This document shows, piece after piece, positions 10,638-22,000 of a stretch of DNA of 53,335 nucleotides. The translations under genes were made by a program, and so were the position numbers. Position 1 is the first letter of the stretch. The number at the start of each line of letters is the position of its first letter. The stretch is from Gnomoniopsis sp. IMI 355080 (lineage: Eukaryota; Ascomycota; Sordariomycetes; Diaporthales; Gnomoniaceae), in NCBI GenBank assembly GCA_027946555.1, contig JAPEVC010000234.1, positions 1 to 53,335 of the forward strand, written 5' to 3'. The notes beneath the pieces were generated by a model that worked only from the letters and a program-made list of their open reading frames with translations, had not been told where the DNA came from and made no database searches.

Positions 10638-11882
10638 ATGTCGACCTCGCGGCCTAGCAATAAGTGGCAAGGTTTCGGTGACGAGGCACCAGACTCGAGC
10701 GAACTTTTCTTGCAAATCAACCATGTCCTCACAACTGCTAATTTCGGTCATCTTTCGTCTGTGGCTTTGGAAACTCGCAAATCCTCGGAGAGACTCCCAA
10801 CCAGTGTCACTTGTACCATGGATCCGTCGCTTTTCTCATACGGCTTCCACCACGTCGTGTTTGAAATTGCATTTTCCGACAATGTCTTTTGGATTGCCAG
10901 GGTCCAACACAAGCCCCTATCACTTTCCATGAACGACGCAGAAGCAGAAATGATAGACTTCCTCAGCGAAGTTGCGACAATGGAGATGTTGAGAATACGG
11001 ACGAGCATACCGGTGCCCAGAGTCTTTCATCACCACTGTGAGCCATCAAAAGAGTTCGCCTATCCTTTCGTACTCATGGAGTACCTCGAGGGCCATACTC
11101 TTCCAAGTTCGATTGCCAGGTCCGTGCCTCGAGATAAGATTCCCAAGGTCGCGGAACAGCTTGCCAGGGTTCTGTTTGACCTTGAGAATTTGACGTTCGG
11201 AGAGCTCGGAAGAGTGTGGTGTGGGCGAAATGGCCAAGAAGACCCTCAAATCATGGCAAAGGAGGACGGTCTGGATGTCAAGGGCACTGCGACTTCCCTG
11301 CACTGGTTCCAAACCAAGAGACAGGGAATCAACAACCAAGCACTTGAAGAGCATCCCAACGACCCAGAATGGAGGGCTGCCTGTGCAGTCTTGGATCTGG
11401 CTTTGCGAGATTCTGTCGTCCCCGACAGGCTCCGCGGGCCATTCCCGCTCTGCCACGTGGACTTCCACTATGGCAACTTCCTTTTTGACGATGATTACAA
11501 CCTACGAGGGATCATCGACTGGGACGGTGCTCAGACGGTTCCTTTGGAGAAGCTTGCTTGTTCCCCCGAATTCATGACCTTGCCTGGATGGACCGACGCA
11601 CAGAATGAACCCATCGTCTATTTCAGAAACCTCGTCCGCGACTTTCTCAAAGAGCTAGAAAGAAGCTTGGCAACTTCAGGCGCTGGTGTAGAAACGCAAA
11701 AGACGATGCTCTCTGCCATTATTGGCACACCTAAGGCTGAGATTGTCCACAGAGCTACTTATACGAGCTGGCGTAGAACAGTGGTCGATGCAAAGTACAT
11801 AAGAGAACTCATGTGGGGAGACTCCATTTCGTGGACAGATATTATGGAAAAGTATGGAAAGGAAGAGCCAGAGAAATCTTGA
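10638..11882 (+). CDS. Aminoglycoside-phosphotransferase-like (APH) kinase
   Basis: Intronless 414-aa protein of the APH/choline-kinase-like superfamily (PF01636), common and much expanded in filamentous fungi. Visible motifs: VPRVFHHHC and FAYPFVLMEYLEGHTLPSS in the hinge region, the catalytic Brenner motif HVDFHYGN (H273, D275, N280), and the metal-binding block GIIDWDGAQTVPLEKLA (D294). The C-terminal part is helical and charged. The first in-frame ATG is 10638; the frame is open 12 nt upstream from a non-ATG codon. The substrate cannot be told from sequence: fungal members are mostly uncharacterised, and antibiotic resistance should not be assumed. The gene stands alone and converges with the hypothetical gene at 12287-13051. 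Confidence 0.87.
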   Translation: MSTSRPSNKWQGFGDEAPDSSELFLQINHVLTTANFGHLSSVALETRKSSERLPTSVTCTMDPSLFSYGFHHVVFEIAFSDNVFWIARVQHKPLSLSMNDAEAEMIDFLSEVATMEMLRIRTSIPVPRVFHHHCEPSKEFAYPFVLMEYLEGHTLPSSIARSVPRDKIPKVAEQLARVLFDLENLTFGELGRVWCGRNGQEDPQIMAKEDGLDVKGTATSLHWFQTKRQGINNQALEEHPNDPEWRAACAVLDLALRDSVVPDRLRGPFPLCHVDFHYGNFLFDDDYNLRGIIDWDGAQTVPLEKLACSPEFMTLPGWTDAQNEPIVYFRNLVRDFLKELERSLATSGAGVETQKTMLSAIIGTPKAEIVHRATYTSWRRTVVDAKYIRELMWGDSISWTDIMEKYGKEEPEKS

Positions 11883-12286
11883 ACAAGGAAAACAAGAATC
11901 TATGCTGCATCAGCTGGTTCAATCATTAATCTCTCACCAAGTCCGGCGGATAGTACCTAGGTATCTACGTGAACATGCGTCCATTTTCAAACACTTTTGA
12001 CTTCATCTACAACTTTATTGTTTATACACATATCAGATGCCGTCTAAACTGAGAATGATTCGTATACCCCCTCGAATATATAATATATATCTTACTAAGC
12101 CTTGCTTGTGAAACTGTGCAAGAGGAGCAAACGCTGATGTCAGAGAGACAGCTTAAGACTAAGAGCCTCAGATACGAAGCTCAGATGAGGCGACGCTAAG
12201 CCCACGAATTCTAGTATTTCTGGTGCACTGAGGCAAAGCTTTATGCTAGACATAGATTTGCATATCTTAATACACCAATCTGCGTC
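11883..12286. other. Convergent intergenic region
   Basis: 404 bp between two converging genes. It carries a CCTAGG palindromic tract at 11951-11967 and an A+T-rich stretch around 12075-12095. Nothing else is recognisable; it is presumably 3' UTRs. Confidence 0.45.
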
Positions 12287-13051
12287 TCATATCCTAGAAG
12301 GTTCGACCGCGTTGTTTATAACAGGTCCCAACTCCACGACTAGATGAAAGTCCGCTTCGCCCACTTCAACATTCTTGTACACGACCCATGCCCTAGTAGC
12401 CTTGATCTCCCGCGTAGCTATGCTCAGCGCGTCCGCCACCCGTTCGGAACAGCGAATGAAAGGAGCGATTTGCCAATTACTGCTAGCAGGTGTGAATTCC
12501 GCTGTAGCCCATTGACCATCGACCGTGTCCTGGCAAGATTGATGTTGTAACTCGCTCACCATAGCTAGGCACGTCTGCGTCTGCACCACATCACGAAAGA
12601 CAAGATATTGTAATCCGTCCTTTTCTCCAGGAGGTTGCGTGCCTCCTCCTGTCATCCAAGAGTCGGCAATGAGTTGCCATGCTCGCATCTCTGTAAGCCT
12701 GGTGCCAGTATCCCCATTGGAGAGGAACGCACCGTGGACGACGAAGGATCTGGTGGCCACGCTCATGGCGTAAATAAAGATCAGGCCGTCTGCATTTCCG
12801 TTTGTATGGTCGATAGGCTCCATCCGGAACTCTTGAGCTGTGGACAAGACTTGTTCTGGATCTAGCCATGATTGCAAGAAGCCATACCTGTAAGAACGGC
12901 CTGCCAGTGAATGTTGTGGACATCTTCGTAGCCCGAAACGGGCAGCAGTTGGTACCCGCACCATCCTGTTGAATGTGAGCCGAACTCTGGGACGTCTGGT
13001 GCACTGAGTGCCACCAGTCTCGGAACCCTGGGTACATGTGGGATTATCCAT
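12287..13051 (-). CDS. Hypothetical protein
   Basis: Open frame of 254 aa from an ATG at 13051 (MDNPTCTQGSETGG). I do not recognise a family. The C-terminal two thirds look coding, with balanced composition, for example ATRSFVVHGAFLSNGDTGTR, ATAEFTPASSNWQIAPFIRC and VGEADFHLVVELGPV. The N-terminal 60 residues are Arg-rich and less convincing. An overlapping minus-strand frame (13134-12862, no ATG) reads GWCGYQLLPVSGYEDVHNIH. The true first exon may therefore lie in that frame, with an intron near 12870-12885 that I could not place. No signal peptide or membrane segment is seen. A promoter-side CCTAGG palindrome lies at 13133-13152. Confidence 0.45.
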   Translation of the reverse strand: MDNPTCTQGSETGGTQCTRRPRVRLTFNRMVRVPTAARFGLRRCPQHSLAGRSYRYGFLQSWLDPEQVLSTAQEFRMEPIDHTNGNADGLIFIYAMSVATRSFVVHGAFLSNGDTGTRLTEMRAWQLIADSWMTGGGTQPPGEKDGLQYLVFRDVVQTQTCLAMVSELQHQSCQDTVDGQWATAEFTPASSNWQIAPFIRCSERVADALSIATREIKATRAWVVYKNVEVGEADFHLVVELGPVINNAVEPSRI

Positions 13052-14687
13052 TGTAATCTGAGGTCGAGGAAACTTTTTCGAATTTTGTGAGAAGTGTCGA
13101 ACAGAAAAGAGGTGTTCGACGTGCTCAGTGCCACTACCTACCTAGGTAGGCAGTGTCGGTGTTGGTGGTGGATATGGAGTCTGTACTGCAGAAGGTCACA
13201 TTTAATTTAAATGAAAATACTTCGAGCATTTAAAAAAATAGTCGAATAGTATAGCTCCTAGATTGGTTGTCATCTATATACACTCCGGTCTCGTGATGGT
13301 GAGGCTAGGACTCGAAGATCGACCAGTCTAGCATCCACAAGCTTCAAGCTTCTCGCACCGCCTAACGGAGGAGAGTCATAATTCAAAAACATTAATGACG
13401 CTATAGAATACGCTTCATAATGAGCGAGGAGAATAATCCCTTCGCCTAGATTTCCCTCCTATTTCTCAAATTCAATATTCAGAGGTATATTGACGATGAC
13501 TTCCAGCAAAAGTACACCCGTCAAACAACTGAAGGCCCGACATATCAGAACCATTTTGAAGGCCAAGGGCACCCACAGAGACCCAGCTGACGTACCCATG
13601 TTAGAATCTCGAAATCGAAGAAAATACTATGAAATGACGAGACACCAGAAGCTCGAGGCATGTACTGGCTCAAGGCAAGTTTGGTGTACAAGTAAGTAGT
13701 AGCCTAGTCTCGATCTTGAGACGCTGCTCAAATATTTCGAAAGGGTCCTGATCAGGGTAGCACATCACCTCTACAGACCACTAAATCCCTGATGCGGTAT
13801 AGCTAGATACTTAGGTAGGTAGACAGCGTAAGGCGTAAAATGTTGAAGGTAGTTATGTATCAAATGGTTATCAGCGCACGGGCCTCCCACAGAATATTGA
13901 TGCGCCAAGTCTTTTACCTACATCACAAACGAAGACCACTCTTTCATATTCATCTTTCGGTCAGATGTATCAGGCTTGCAAGTCCGCTTCGACTCTGTTG
14001 CAGTCTTCGAGAAGAGACTGATACTTCTTAGAGACATCAGGCTGCCCTGAACCAGGTATGAAAATATCTGCCAATTGGTGGGCATCGTCCATGTGCAGCT
14101 CTCACTCAATCATAGCACGTGCGATCTAAAAACAAGGACGTCAATATAGGTACAAATTGATGAGGCAATATCCAGATGATTCATCTAACAATTTGCAAGT
14201 GACCACATTCCCCTCCAAAAATTTCTGCATGCTTTGGCTTGCCTATAGGAGGTATCTACTCCTTGGGATGTAGTTTTATACGTGAGGCAATTTAATTAGC
14301 ATGTGAAAGACCTGCAACTCACTCACTAGCGATGGCAGTGTCTCAGGGTCAGCCAGCTGTCAGCAGCGGGAAGAGCCGTCGGTTCTAGCGCCCAACCAAG
14401 GCTCAGGGCTAACCCCTGCCAGTGCATTCTGCCGCAATCTGTGCTCGGGGCTCCGCTGACGACATTGCAACCTTTTCTCCGAAACCAGTCATTCAGCTGT
14501 AAGTCCATTTCCGTCCTTCGCAAACAGTCAACACCGACCGGTTGCCCATTAAGAGCAGTCTTCCCCTCCACCACAACTTCCCCCATCCATATACCTGGAT
14601 CTGCACAGCCTTCTTAAAGAATATTGCATCCATCCTTCCAGAAACTCTCAATTGTTTGCGCACAAGTCGAGTCGTCATCGAGTCGCA
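13052..14687. other. Gene-poor interval with one small possible ORF
   Basis: 1.6 kb with no recognisable large gene. It contains A+T-rich DNA (13200-13250), CCTAGG/TAGGTAGG tracts (13133-13152 and 13809-13823), and a 67-codon ORF listed separately. The last few hundred bases are presumably the promoter and 5' UTR of the F-box gene at 14688. Confidence 0.4.
13496..13699 (+). CDS. Possible small basic protein
   Basis: ATG-initiated frame of 67 codons, rich in Lys and Arg, starting MTSSKSTPVKQLKARHIR. A good donor (GTAAGT at 13692) lies near its end. Splicing to an acceptor at 13776 would change only the last two residues before another stop. No family is recognised. It may be coding or chance; transcript data would be needed to decide. 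Confidence 0.25.
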   Translation: MTSSKSTPVKQLKARHIRTILKAKGTHRDPADVPMLESRNRRKYYEMTRHQKLEACTGSRQVWCTSK

Positions 14688-16691
14688 ATGGCGTCCATGG
14701 ACGATGTGCCCGTCGAGATAATACGGCAAATTATCCAACACGTGCCTCCCGAGGAAGCATATGACAACCTCCCATTGGTTTCGAAACGGATCAAGCGCGT
14801 CGCTTTCGAACCACTGCTATGGAAATACTTTTGCCAAACATGCTTCCGCTTTTGGAATCCAGAGCATTGTTTCGGCGACAAACTGGAATCAAGAGCGTCC
14901 AAGACGCCGTGGCGACAGCTGTGGAGGAAGCGCAAATATCGCAACGACTTGATCGCTCGCCTGCTCGATGGTATAATCTCCACCAAGGTGAACCGATATC
15001 TGAAGATGGGACGGCTCTGTCATTTCCGCTATGACGCGAAGGATTTCCTCTTGGAGCAGGCCAACATCCCCGAGTCTGTTGAGGATTGCCTGGCCAGGCG
15101 GTATGACAAGTCGCTTCATTGAGTTTGCGATCGCCACTGACACCGAGCAGATACTATGCGAACCTGGCACTGTCGAGCATACACCGAAGCGTCGCCGTCG
15201 ACGAATGGTATCGCTACCAGCGCACCCCGCTCGCCGCTCAAGGCATCGACCGCGCCCTAGCCGCCTTCGACATGTTCTTCATCCGCGGAGATGATGGAGA
15301 TATCGACGATATATGTGCCTTGCTGGACCGGATAGCGGAAGAGTTTTTACATGAGCAGGACGGTTTTGAGACTGCGCCGGCGCGCGACAAGGCGCTAGCT
15401 CTGTTGAAGTGGTTACGAGAAAAGAACATGACTGGCATGGATGACGAAGGTACCAACTACCGTTGCTTGCGCAACTGTCTATTGGGCCATGCGCTGCGAG
15501 ACACGAACCATCCTTCACTACCCATCGTGTCGTGCGTGATCTACACATGTTTGGCTGAGAGGGTTGGATTGCGCGCGGCGTGTTGCGCTTTCCCGAGCCA
15601 CGTCCATGCGATGGTCATGGCGCCGCTGGGATTTGATTTGGACGGCAACCGACCACAACCTCCCACGACCGACGTCGACAGGATGTTCCTCGACCCTTAC
15701 AGCTCGAGCGAAGAGGTCCACCTAAGTGACTTGCGCTCCCGCCTTGTCGAGTTTGACTGGCACCACGGCCAAGAAGCCTTCCTCGTCCCTGCGCCAGTCC
15801 CTATACTCGTGCAGCGAGTAGGGCGCAACATGAAAATGACCTTTCACGACTTTTTGCATCGACGGCAAGAATATCTCTCTGTTGAGCACCTCGCCGTTTT
15901 GCGCGATGACCAGCCATCCTCACGGCGCACCATCGAGAGCGCCGTGTACGCGGCAAATTGGGCGAACCTGCTAATGACACCCGTCAGTAACTTTCAATGG
16001 GATAGCAATCTCGACGACTTCTTGCACTATGTAACACACTACTTTCCCGAGGACGCATGGTTGGTGGAGGAGTACATCGAGCCGCTGTACACAATCTACA
16101 CACAGTCTGTCCAGCCGCGCCACCGCTTTACGCTCGAGAACGTGCCAGAAGTATTGCGGCTGCTGCGCAACTCGGACGCCAGGCTGCCGACATCGTCACG
16201 CCGGTACACGCAAGAGATCCACAAGAACGTGTGGTACACTGTGGGCCAGGTGTTTCGGCATAAACGGTACGGTTATATCGGGATCCTCAACGGCTGGGGC
16301 GCCAAGGGGACACATTCGCTGCCGGTGGCGCACAGCTTGTCGATGGAGGAGGTGATGAATGAGATGTCGGATTCGGGCACGGGGAGTGATACGGACACGC
16401 TGAGGGCGAGGCTGAAGAAGAAAGTGTTTTACACATGCTTGTGAGTCAAATCTCTCTCTCCATGGGCCCCTATTCGGTTTATATCTGTCAGGAACTTTGG
16501 CCTAATATTCGTGTCGCAGGACGCATAGGCATGACCGTTCCGTCATTGTCCAGGATGCCATTGAGATCATCCGAGACCCGAGTCTCATACCAGAGGCGTT
16601 GATGGGCATTGCGGGGAAGTTCTTCAAGAGATTCGATCGTTCAACATGCACGTTTGTGTCGAACATCAAGGAGTATTTCCCTGACGACTAG
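14688..16691 (+). CDS. F-box protein with SirB1-like and YccV-like domains (FBXO21 type)
   Basis: Likely substrate adaptor of an SCF ubiquitin ligase. Exons are 14688-15100, 15151-16440 and 16520-16691; the introns are 50 and 79 nt and the protein is 624 aa. An N-terminal F-box (MDDVPVEIIRQIIQHVPPEE, residues about 4-45) has the usual LPLVSKRIKRVAFEPLLW continuation. The middle matches the SirB1/transglutaminase-like core (PF13369): GTNYRCLRNCLLGHALRD, then ERVGLRAACCAFPSHVHAMV with candidate catalytic-type Cys and His. The C-terminus is a YccV-like domain (PF08755) from about residue 495: YTVGQVFRHKRYGYIGILNG. The last exon restores VFYTCLTHRHDRS and the end ICEYFPDD-like tail (NIKEYFPDD). 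This three-domain order is that of vertebrate FBXO21 and its fungal relatives. Targets are unknown. Confidence 0.88.
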
Positions 16692-17284
16692 TGTCACCTC
16701 TTGGAGGGGGGCAGGGCTGCTTTAAGAATGTGTAGTCATAGAGGGCTAAAGGGGGCGGTTGTCGGAATATAGACATCCTTCTTTCTTCCATCATAGCGAA
16801 TTCTACATGTCTCAATCATGTTGAGACATGTTACATACAATTTATAATCACTACCGCGTTCGATGCGTAAACTTCACTGCTGGAGCCACCTCAAAAGTCT
16901 TGGGTTGTTGTGGTGTTGAAAATGTACTCAGGGGCCTTGGCCTTTAATTGTGGTGGACGTAATATTAACACTAATCTCAGAGAACCCTCATTCATCCATT
17001 CTTACCACGCCCAAACGCTCTTCTAAGCGGTAGACTATGAGGCATTACCAGTCCTCTTCTCCAGGATACACAACTCATATTTGACTTTGTTAGCCAAGTG
17101 CTATCCAAAGCGCATGTAACCGAGGGTTTGGACAAGACGCTGTCAACACCTACGCTGCACTGACCCCAGCCCCCGGCGGTTAGACCCATGTGGCGGCCAT
17201 GCGGACGCGAATGTACTGTCCAGATTATGGAAAATAGTAGTCACTTATGCAGGCTATGTCAGCAGAGCAAAAATCCAAAAAAGA
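16692..17284. other. Intergenic, no gene seen
   Basis: 593 bp between the F-box gene and the tRNA. No protein-like frame and no recognisable element. Confidence 0.45.
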
Positions 17285-17382
17285 TGATCAGAGTGGGGAT
17301 TGAACCCACGCATCCTTTCGGATAGCAGAGTTTTGAAACTTGTTACTTAAATCTGCCGCCATAACCACTCGGCCATCTGACC
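17285..17382 (-). tRNA. tRNA-Leu(UAA) with intron
   Basis: Class II tRNA on the minus strand. The 5' acceptor strand GGTCAGA pairs with TCTGATC (one G-T pair). The D arm has the A-box-like GGCCGAGTGGTTA. The anticodon stem GCAGA/TCTGC encloses a loop starting TT-TAA-G, so the anticodon is UAA. About 15 nt (TAACAAGTTTCAAAA) sit after position 37, the usual place for a nuclear tRNA intron. A long variable arm (TATCCGAAAGGAT) is typical of Leu/Ser tRNAs. The T arm GTGGG-TTCAATC-CCCAC is perfect. The discriminator is A. Confidence 0.93.
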
Positions 17383-17988
17383 TCAGGATTTTACAGTAGT
17401 TCTATTAAGGAAAACCACCAGTACATATACACCAGTTTTAAGGCCCACACGACGAACTTGATGTCTCAAAATTTCAAGCATATGTGTAGGGAATCTCTTC
17501 GCTAAATGGAATTAAATTCATATTATTGAACTACACTACTAGCATATCTCTTATTCTTTGGTCCGGATGTCTTTCATCCTCGGATCCTGGTCGGCGACGT
17601 TCTTGAGGACTGTAACAATTGTACCTGCGCATTGCCGCCCGTATCGCCTCTTTGAGAAAGTTGTGCGTTCCCAGTTTATCCATTTGTCACTCATCAAAGT
17701 TGGCATATCGTTGAAATAGAGGGCAGGTACAATCATGCCAATGCGCGAGGATTTGACTTCAGCGAGTTTCCGAGAGAGACGCAACGCAGTTTTCGACGAT
17801 GGACAATTGTTTAGGAGTTGAATGTATAAAGAGCGTGGTTGAGAGACCAAGAGTTCTTTCAGCAATATTTTTTCACGATTTTAAGAGACTCAACCCTTTT
17901 GAATGGCATTCTCCCTGGAACTCACCTCCAACCTTTACTTACCCAGGTAGATACAGTCATTCATCCATGGCCATTCGGATCCACTAAA
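17383..17988. other. Intergenic with a minus-strand ORF fragment
   Basis: A minus-strand open frame (17865-17551, no ATG) looks coding towards its end: SSRIGMIVPALYFNDMPTLM, then a basic tail ending MKDIRTKE. It could be the 3' exon of a lost gene. I recognise no family and no clean upstream exon, so it is not called as a gene. 17944-17953 is a short ACCCAGGTAGA tract. Confidence 0.3.
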
Positions 17989-19056
17989 ATGTTGGGCAAA
18001 GTTGCAATCGAAGAGGCAACCGAATGGTCGGCGACGTGGCTAAATTTGAGTAAGAAGCATCTCTGTATTATTGAAAAGATGGATCCAGAGCGGTAATCTA
18101 CCGCCATCCACACGAAACTCATGATATGCGTGTCAAGGAGGCGGACAAGCACGGAGCATTGCTTACACCGTCGTCCCCCCTTAACATCCCCAGCTTCCAA
18201 CTGACTACCGACAACGAACAGACCCAGCGCCGAGCGTTAGAAGCATAACAACTGGGTTGCGAAGGAGATGAAAGGCCAGCCCGACAAGCCACCCGGGGGA
18301 GAAGGGAGCTTTGCTTGCCTGTCGATGCACAACCCCGTGCAAGACCGGCGTGGCATTGGTTTGCTGCCTCAAAAAGGAGCTCGGCTTCCATGGCGCTCTT
18401 ATCTGCTACTTCCAACATCACGCCGTCTTTAGACAGGTCCTCTAGAATCTCGAAGCTCCTCTCTATATCCACGCCTAAGGATTTGGTTCCACGACGCAAT
18501 GCTACATGCCCAGCACAAAGTATTTGGACGGTACGCCGCTGTCCTTTGTCGGTGGTATGAGCCTACACATCCTGGAGCTTGACACCAACAGCGTGTTCGA
18601 CCGCGTCCCAAAGACTAAGGTCATCGTGGGTCACTTGGACGAACATGTTCCCCTCGACTTCTACCGTATCTTTCACTGCATTGAAGACGCGTCAAGCGAC
18701 AAACATATACATAATTTCTGATGGTCTGTGACTGAATCTCTTACAACGAATACCTCAGAACAAGCACCTGAATGAGTCCCGTTGGGCACCACTCCACTCA
18801 CACGCTCAAGCACGTTGTTGTTGAGCTCGTCGCGGACCGTGTGCTCTTCAGTGTCGACTACCCGTATGAGACCTTTGAGAACTGCTGTAACTGGTGTGAT
18901 GGCCAGAAGAAGCGGGTCAAGAACCCCGTTGGTGGGATCAAGAACTATAAGAACATTCAGGAGGTCGGAAGGGCCAACGCAAAGTCGTTGCTGAGGCCTG
19001 GCAAGTACACCCAAGATTATGAGGCTCCAGTCTTGTGTGAGTGTGTATTGAAGTAG
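17989..19056 (+). pseudogene. Decayed amidohydrolase-2 / 2,3-dihydroxybenzoate decarboxylase-like gene
   Basis: Relic of a metal-dependent decarboxylase of the amidohydrolase-2 family (PF04909), whose members decarboxylate aromatic acids such as dihydroxybenzoate or salicylate. Recognisable blocks occur in family order but in different frames. MLGKVAIEEATEW lies at the start (frame of 17989). YTVVPPLNIPSF and NNWVAKEMKGQPDK follow, then FACLSMHNPVQ near 18310 and KKELGFHGALIC near 18371. PLYIHA is followed at once by an in-frame TAA at 18476-18478. KYLDGTPLSFVGGMSLHILE and KVIVGHLDEHVPLDFYRI come next, and finally ADRVLFSVDYPYETFENC with NIQEVGRANAKSLL. At least three frameshifts plus the stop are needed to read through, and no GT-AG introns would remove them. 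Metal-ligand regions are thus split; a functional product is very unlikely. Family level is firm, substrate unknown. Confidence 0.85.
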
Positions 19057-22000
19057 CTGGCCGCTCTCCAGCTTGGTTGCAGGTCATCTCTGTGTTTGAG
19101 AGATCTCACAATTTGTTGTATAATTTCTTCTTCATGCCAGGTTGAGGTCAAAGAAAGGTGCTCCCGCGGTATTTCCACGTTACTAAAGCCTGCGAGGGAG
19201 AACAGCCTCGAATACAAAATCTTTGGCCGAAATAGATGACAAGCTGGAAGAAGTAACTTCTTAATCACATTCTCAGCATGGCCTACGCAGCTAATTTGTC
19301 GGTAGGCAGCCAGCCACGGGCAAAAGCCTCCCTAGGACACCCCGAAAGTGCCCAGACGCCAGCGGCCAGTGCAGTGACTCATGTGCGAACGAGAATGTCT
19401 GGGGCATATCTCATCATGACGAACACAGCGCTCCCCAGATGCCCAAGAGTCGTTCGATCCGAGCGCTGGGCTGGGACGGGGTTTGTGTATGCGTGGAGCA
19501 GGAGGTAGCTAGGTCGGTAGTCAGAGGCCCCGGCCGCCCTTCTGCGAGGGCAAGCAAATCATGTTTGGGGAATGAAGGCGCGTGAGAAACAAGAACGAAA
19601 CATGGACTGACTCAAAACAAAACGGAGAGAACAACTTGCTGACGAGAGATGGAGAGAAGGGAAGTCCATTTCGGTTCCCAAAACCCCCTGCCAGTGGAAT
19701 TTGGGTTTTATGTCTTGAGGTTGTCGAGGCTGGACGAGGGCCACGGAGCAAAACTTCCGGGTTGGTGACCTACAGGAAGGTATGGACAATCTGAGCATGC
19801 GCGGGAAGTCAATAGAGTCCGGACGGTCCATCACGAGCGAGATGTCTTTAGTTAATCAATGGGCAGAATTAGATTTTTTTTCTCTTGCCTCGTGCACGGA
19901 GCGACTCCATACCTTGAGGTCATACTTACGTTGCTTGAAGCCCCTCCCTACCCGAAATGCCTCCTACCATTATATGTATACAAACACTCCAAGCAGTTCG
20001 AGTCGCTGCGTGTCGAGAGAAGGTTGCATATATAATGTGCTGATAATGATCCGGCCGACTCGGGCCATTTGACATGATATGGAGTAGAGCCTAGAATGAT
20101 CTAGACGCACCTATCCGCCTTGCGGGCTAAGCCGTCTCGGGGGGCTTGCACAAGTCTCATGACGTGCCCCGATTTCTCGATTGACGCGTTGATTATCTCA
20201 GACCTCCTTGCGTATACGTATCGGGGACCTCTTTTTGAGAAGAAGATAAAAAAAAGAACCTCTTGTGATACTTCGGGGGAGGGGAAGGGAAACGAAGTAA
20301 TACAAGTCAGTCATTAATAATGAGGCTTTGATCTATGATGGAAAACTTACGCTCGACCGGTCAACCGGTGGTGGGACATACAGAAGTAGACAGGGGCCAA
20401 GGAATGCTGATTACACCAAAGTCCTTAAACTATGTAGACTTTCAGGGCCCGCATCCTTGTCATGACAGATCTGGATGCGGGCAAGGGTTTCATGTCAGCG
20501 AGTCTCGAGTCGAGTAGATTTATTTTCGGGTCTGCTTCGATACCGCAGATAATTTGTGTGTATATGCCACCGTCGGGAGACGATGAAATAGAGGATTCAA
20601 AAGTAGGTACACATACATGGCCAACATGTTGTTCTGGCTCAACGTCTCCCTCATATCCTGTGATTCTGGAAAGAAAAAGAATCGTACGACACGGGCTCAC
20701 GGCAAGCTGCAGTGGTAACCCGGAGAGGGTCCCTAATGCAGGCCTTGTACTGTACTTGCGCACAACCAGCGGGGTGTGGAGCAACTTGAAAGATGGTCCA
20801 GACTGCCATGGAACCCCCCGGTGCATCCCTCTTCAGGCCTTTTTGCACAACGTCCAGGCTGGTCGAGACGCCGGAGGGCTCGGATCGTTTTCTTGCTTTC
20901 TTGTTCACTAGCATGTCTTTGTTCCTGGACCTATGCCTCAATGGTGATGACCCGTGTAGTCCGTACAGACGTTTGATTGCCTGGTGTTGGCACGTTCAGG
21001 GCCCCCACCTCGACATAGATCAATGTTCTGGACCAAGAGGATGGCGTTCTAGACAAATTTGGACTGTCGCTATTCCCATACTGATGGGGTAAAACGTAAA
21101 AGGGCCACCACCTGGGTCCGGACAACACACGACTCGCCTGTATTGTATTTATATTCAGCCTGCTGGCTCTAACGTTGTTGTTGCACCTGCGTCTCGGCTG
21201 GCCTACCCGGTGAGTCCAGACCCTTCTGGGAGTATGTCACAACACCCGCCTTTTTTGGGGGGGGGGGCTCCAAAATTTATTATTTGTCTTATAACACTGT
21301 ATCTGGACCTTTTCGATTATAAAGTCAGCCTTACTCCCGCCCTGCCTAACTTTCCTAATACTGTTTCCGGGATTTCCTCACATTCCTGGGGCTTTGGTCA
21401 GCGCAGGGGCCTTCGACCCTCCCCCCAACACCAAAGATTCATGTGACACACTCTCTCTTTGGCATAACTTCATTCCGGATCTGAATTACTTGGCTTACCT
21501 AAGGTAATACAACCTCAACCCAAGATACTACATTCTCTGACACACTGTCCACACAAATTGCAACTCTTCTCTCATATTCTCTTGATAACACCGTAGCATC
21601 CGGTCCCTCTTCCTAATCACGCAGCATCCGTCCGCCTGCGTGCATTTCCAGAATCAAAAAGAAAGAAAGACAAGCAAATTATACGGCATGGCCCGCGTGT
21701 CACAACGGTTTTGCGACCCTTCCTTTTCCCCACCAAAGCACCATCCGCTCTGCACGATTCAGCATCCTGGCCACACGAAAGCAAAAACGTATTTATACAT
21801 AGTAGCAGTGCGACATCTTGTCCCGCCTTGGAGAGTAGGCAGTCGCGTCGCCTTTTTTCTCCCCTCTCTCTCTAGGCAAGGTCCGTGGCTGGTTCCGCCC
21901 GACATTTCCGGTCAGTGTGTTGGTTCAGTGTCAGAGAAGGGAAAACAAAAAAAAAGTATATCTTTGGGAAAAGATGCTCATAGATCCCCCGATTCCGAGA

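Noticed and set aside
10638..11882. Antibiotic-resistance reading of the APH-like gene
   Set aside because: The fold family is greatly expanded in fungi with unknown substrates; the Brenner motif alone does not indicate aminoglycoside resistance.
6595..16691. Idea of a biosynthetic or defence gene cluster
   Set aside because: No backbone synthase, transporter, P450 or cluster regulator lies among these genes; a lone HET protein, a kinase-like protein and an F-box protein do not make a pathway.
20462..20911. 149-codon plus-strand ATG frame
   Set aside because: No domain; an overlapping minus frame is equally open, and composition suggests chance.
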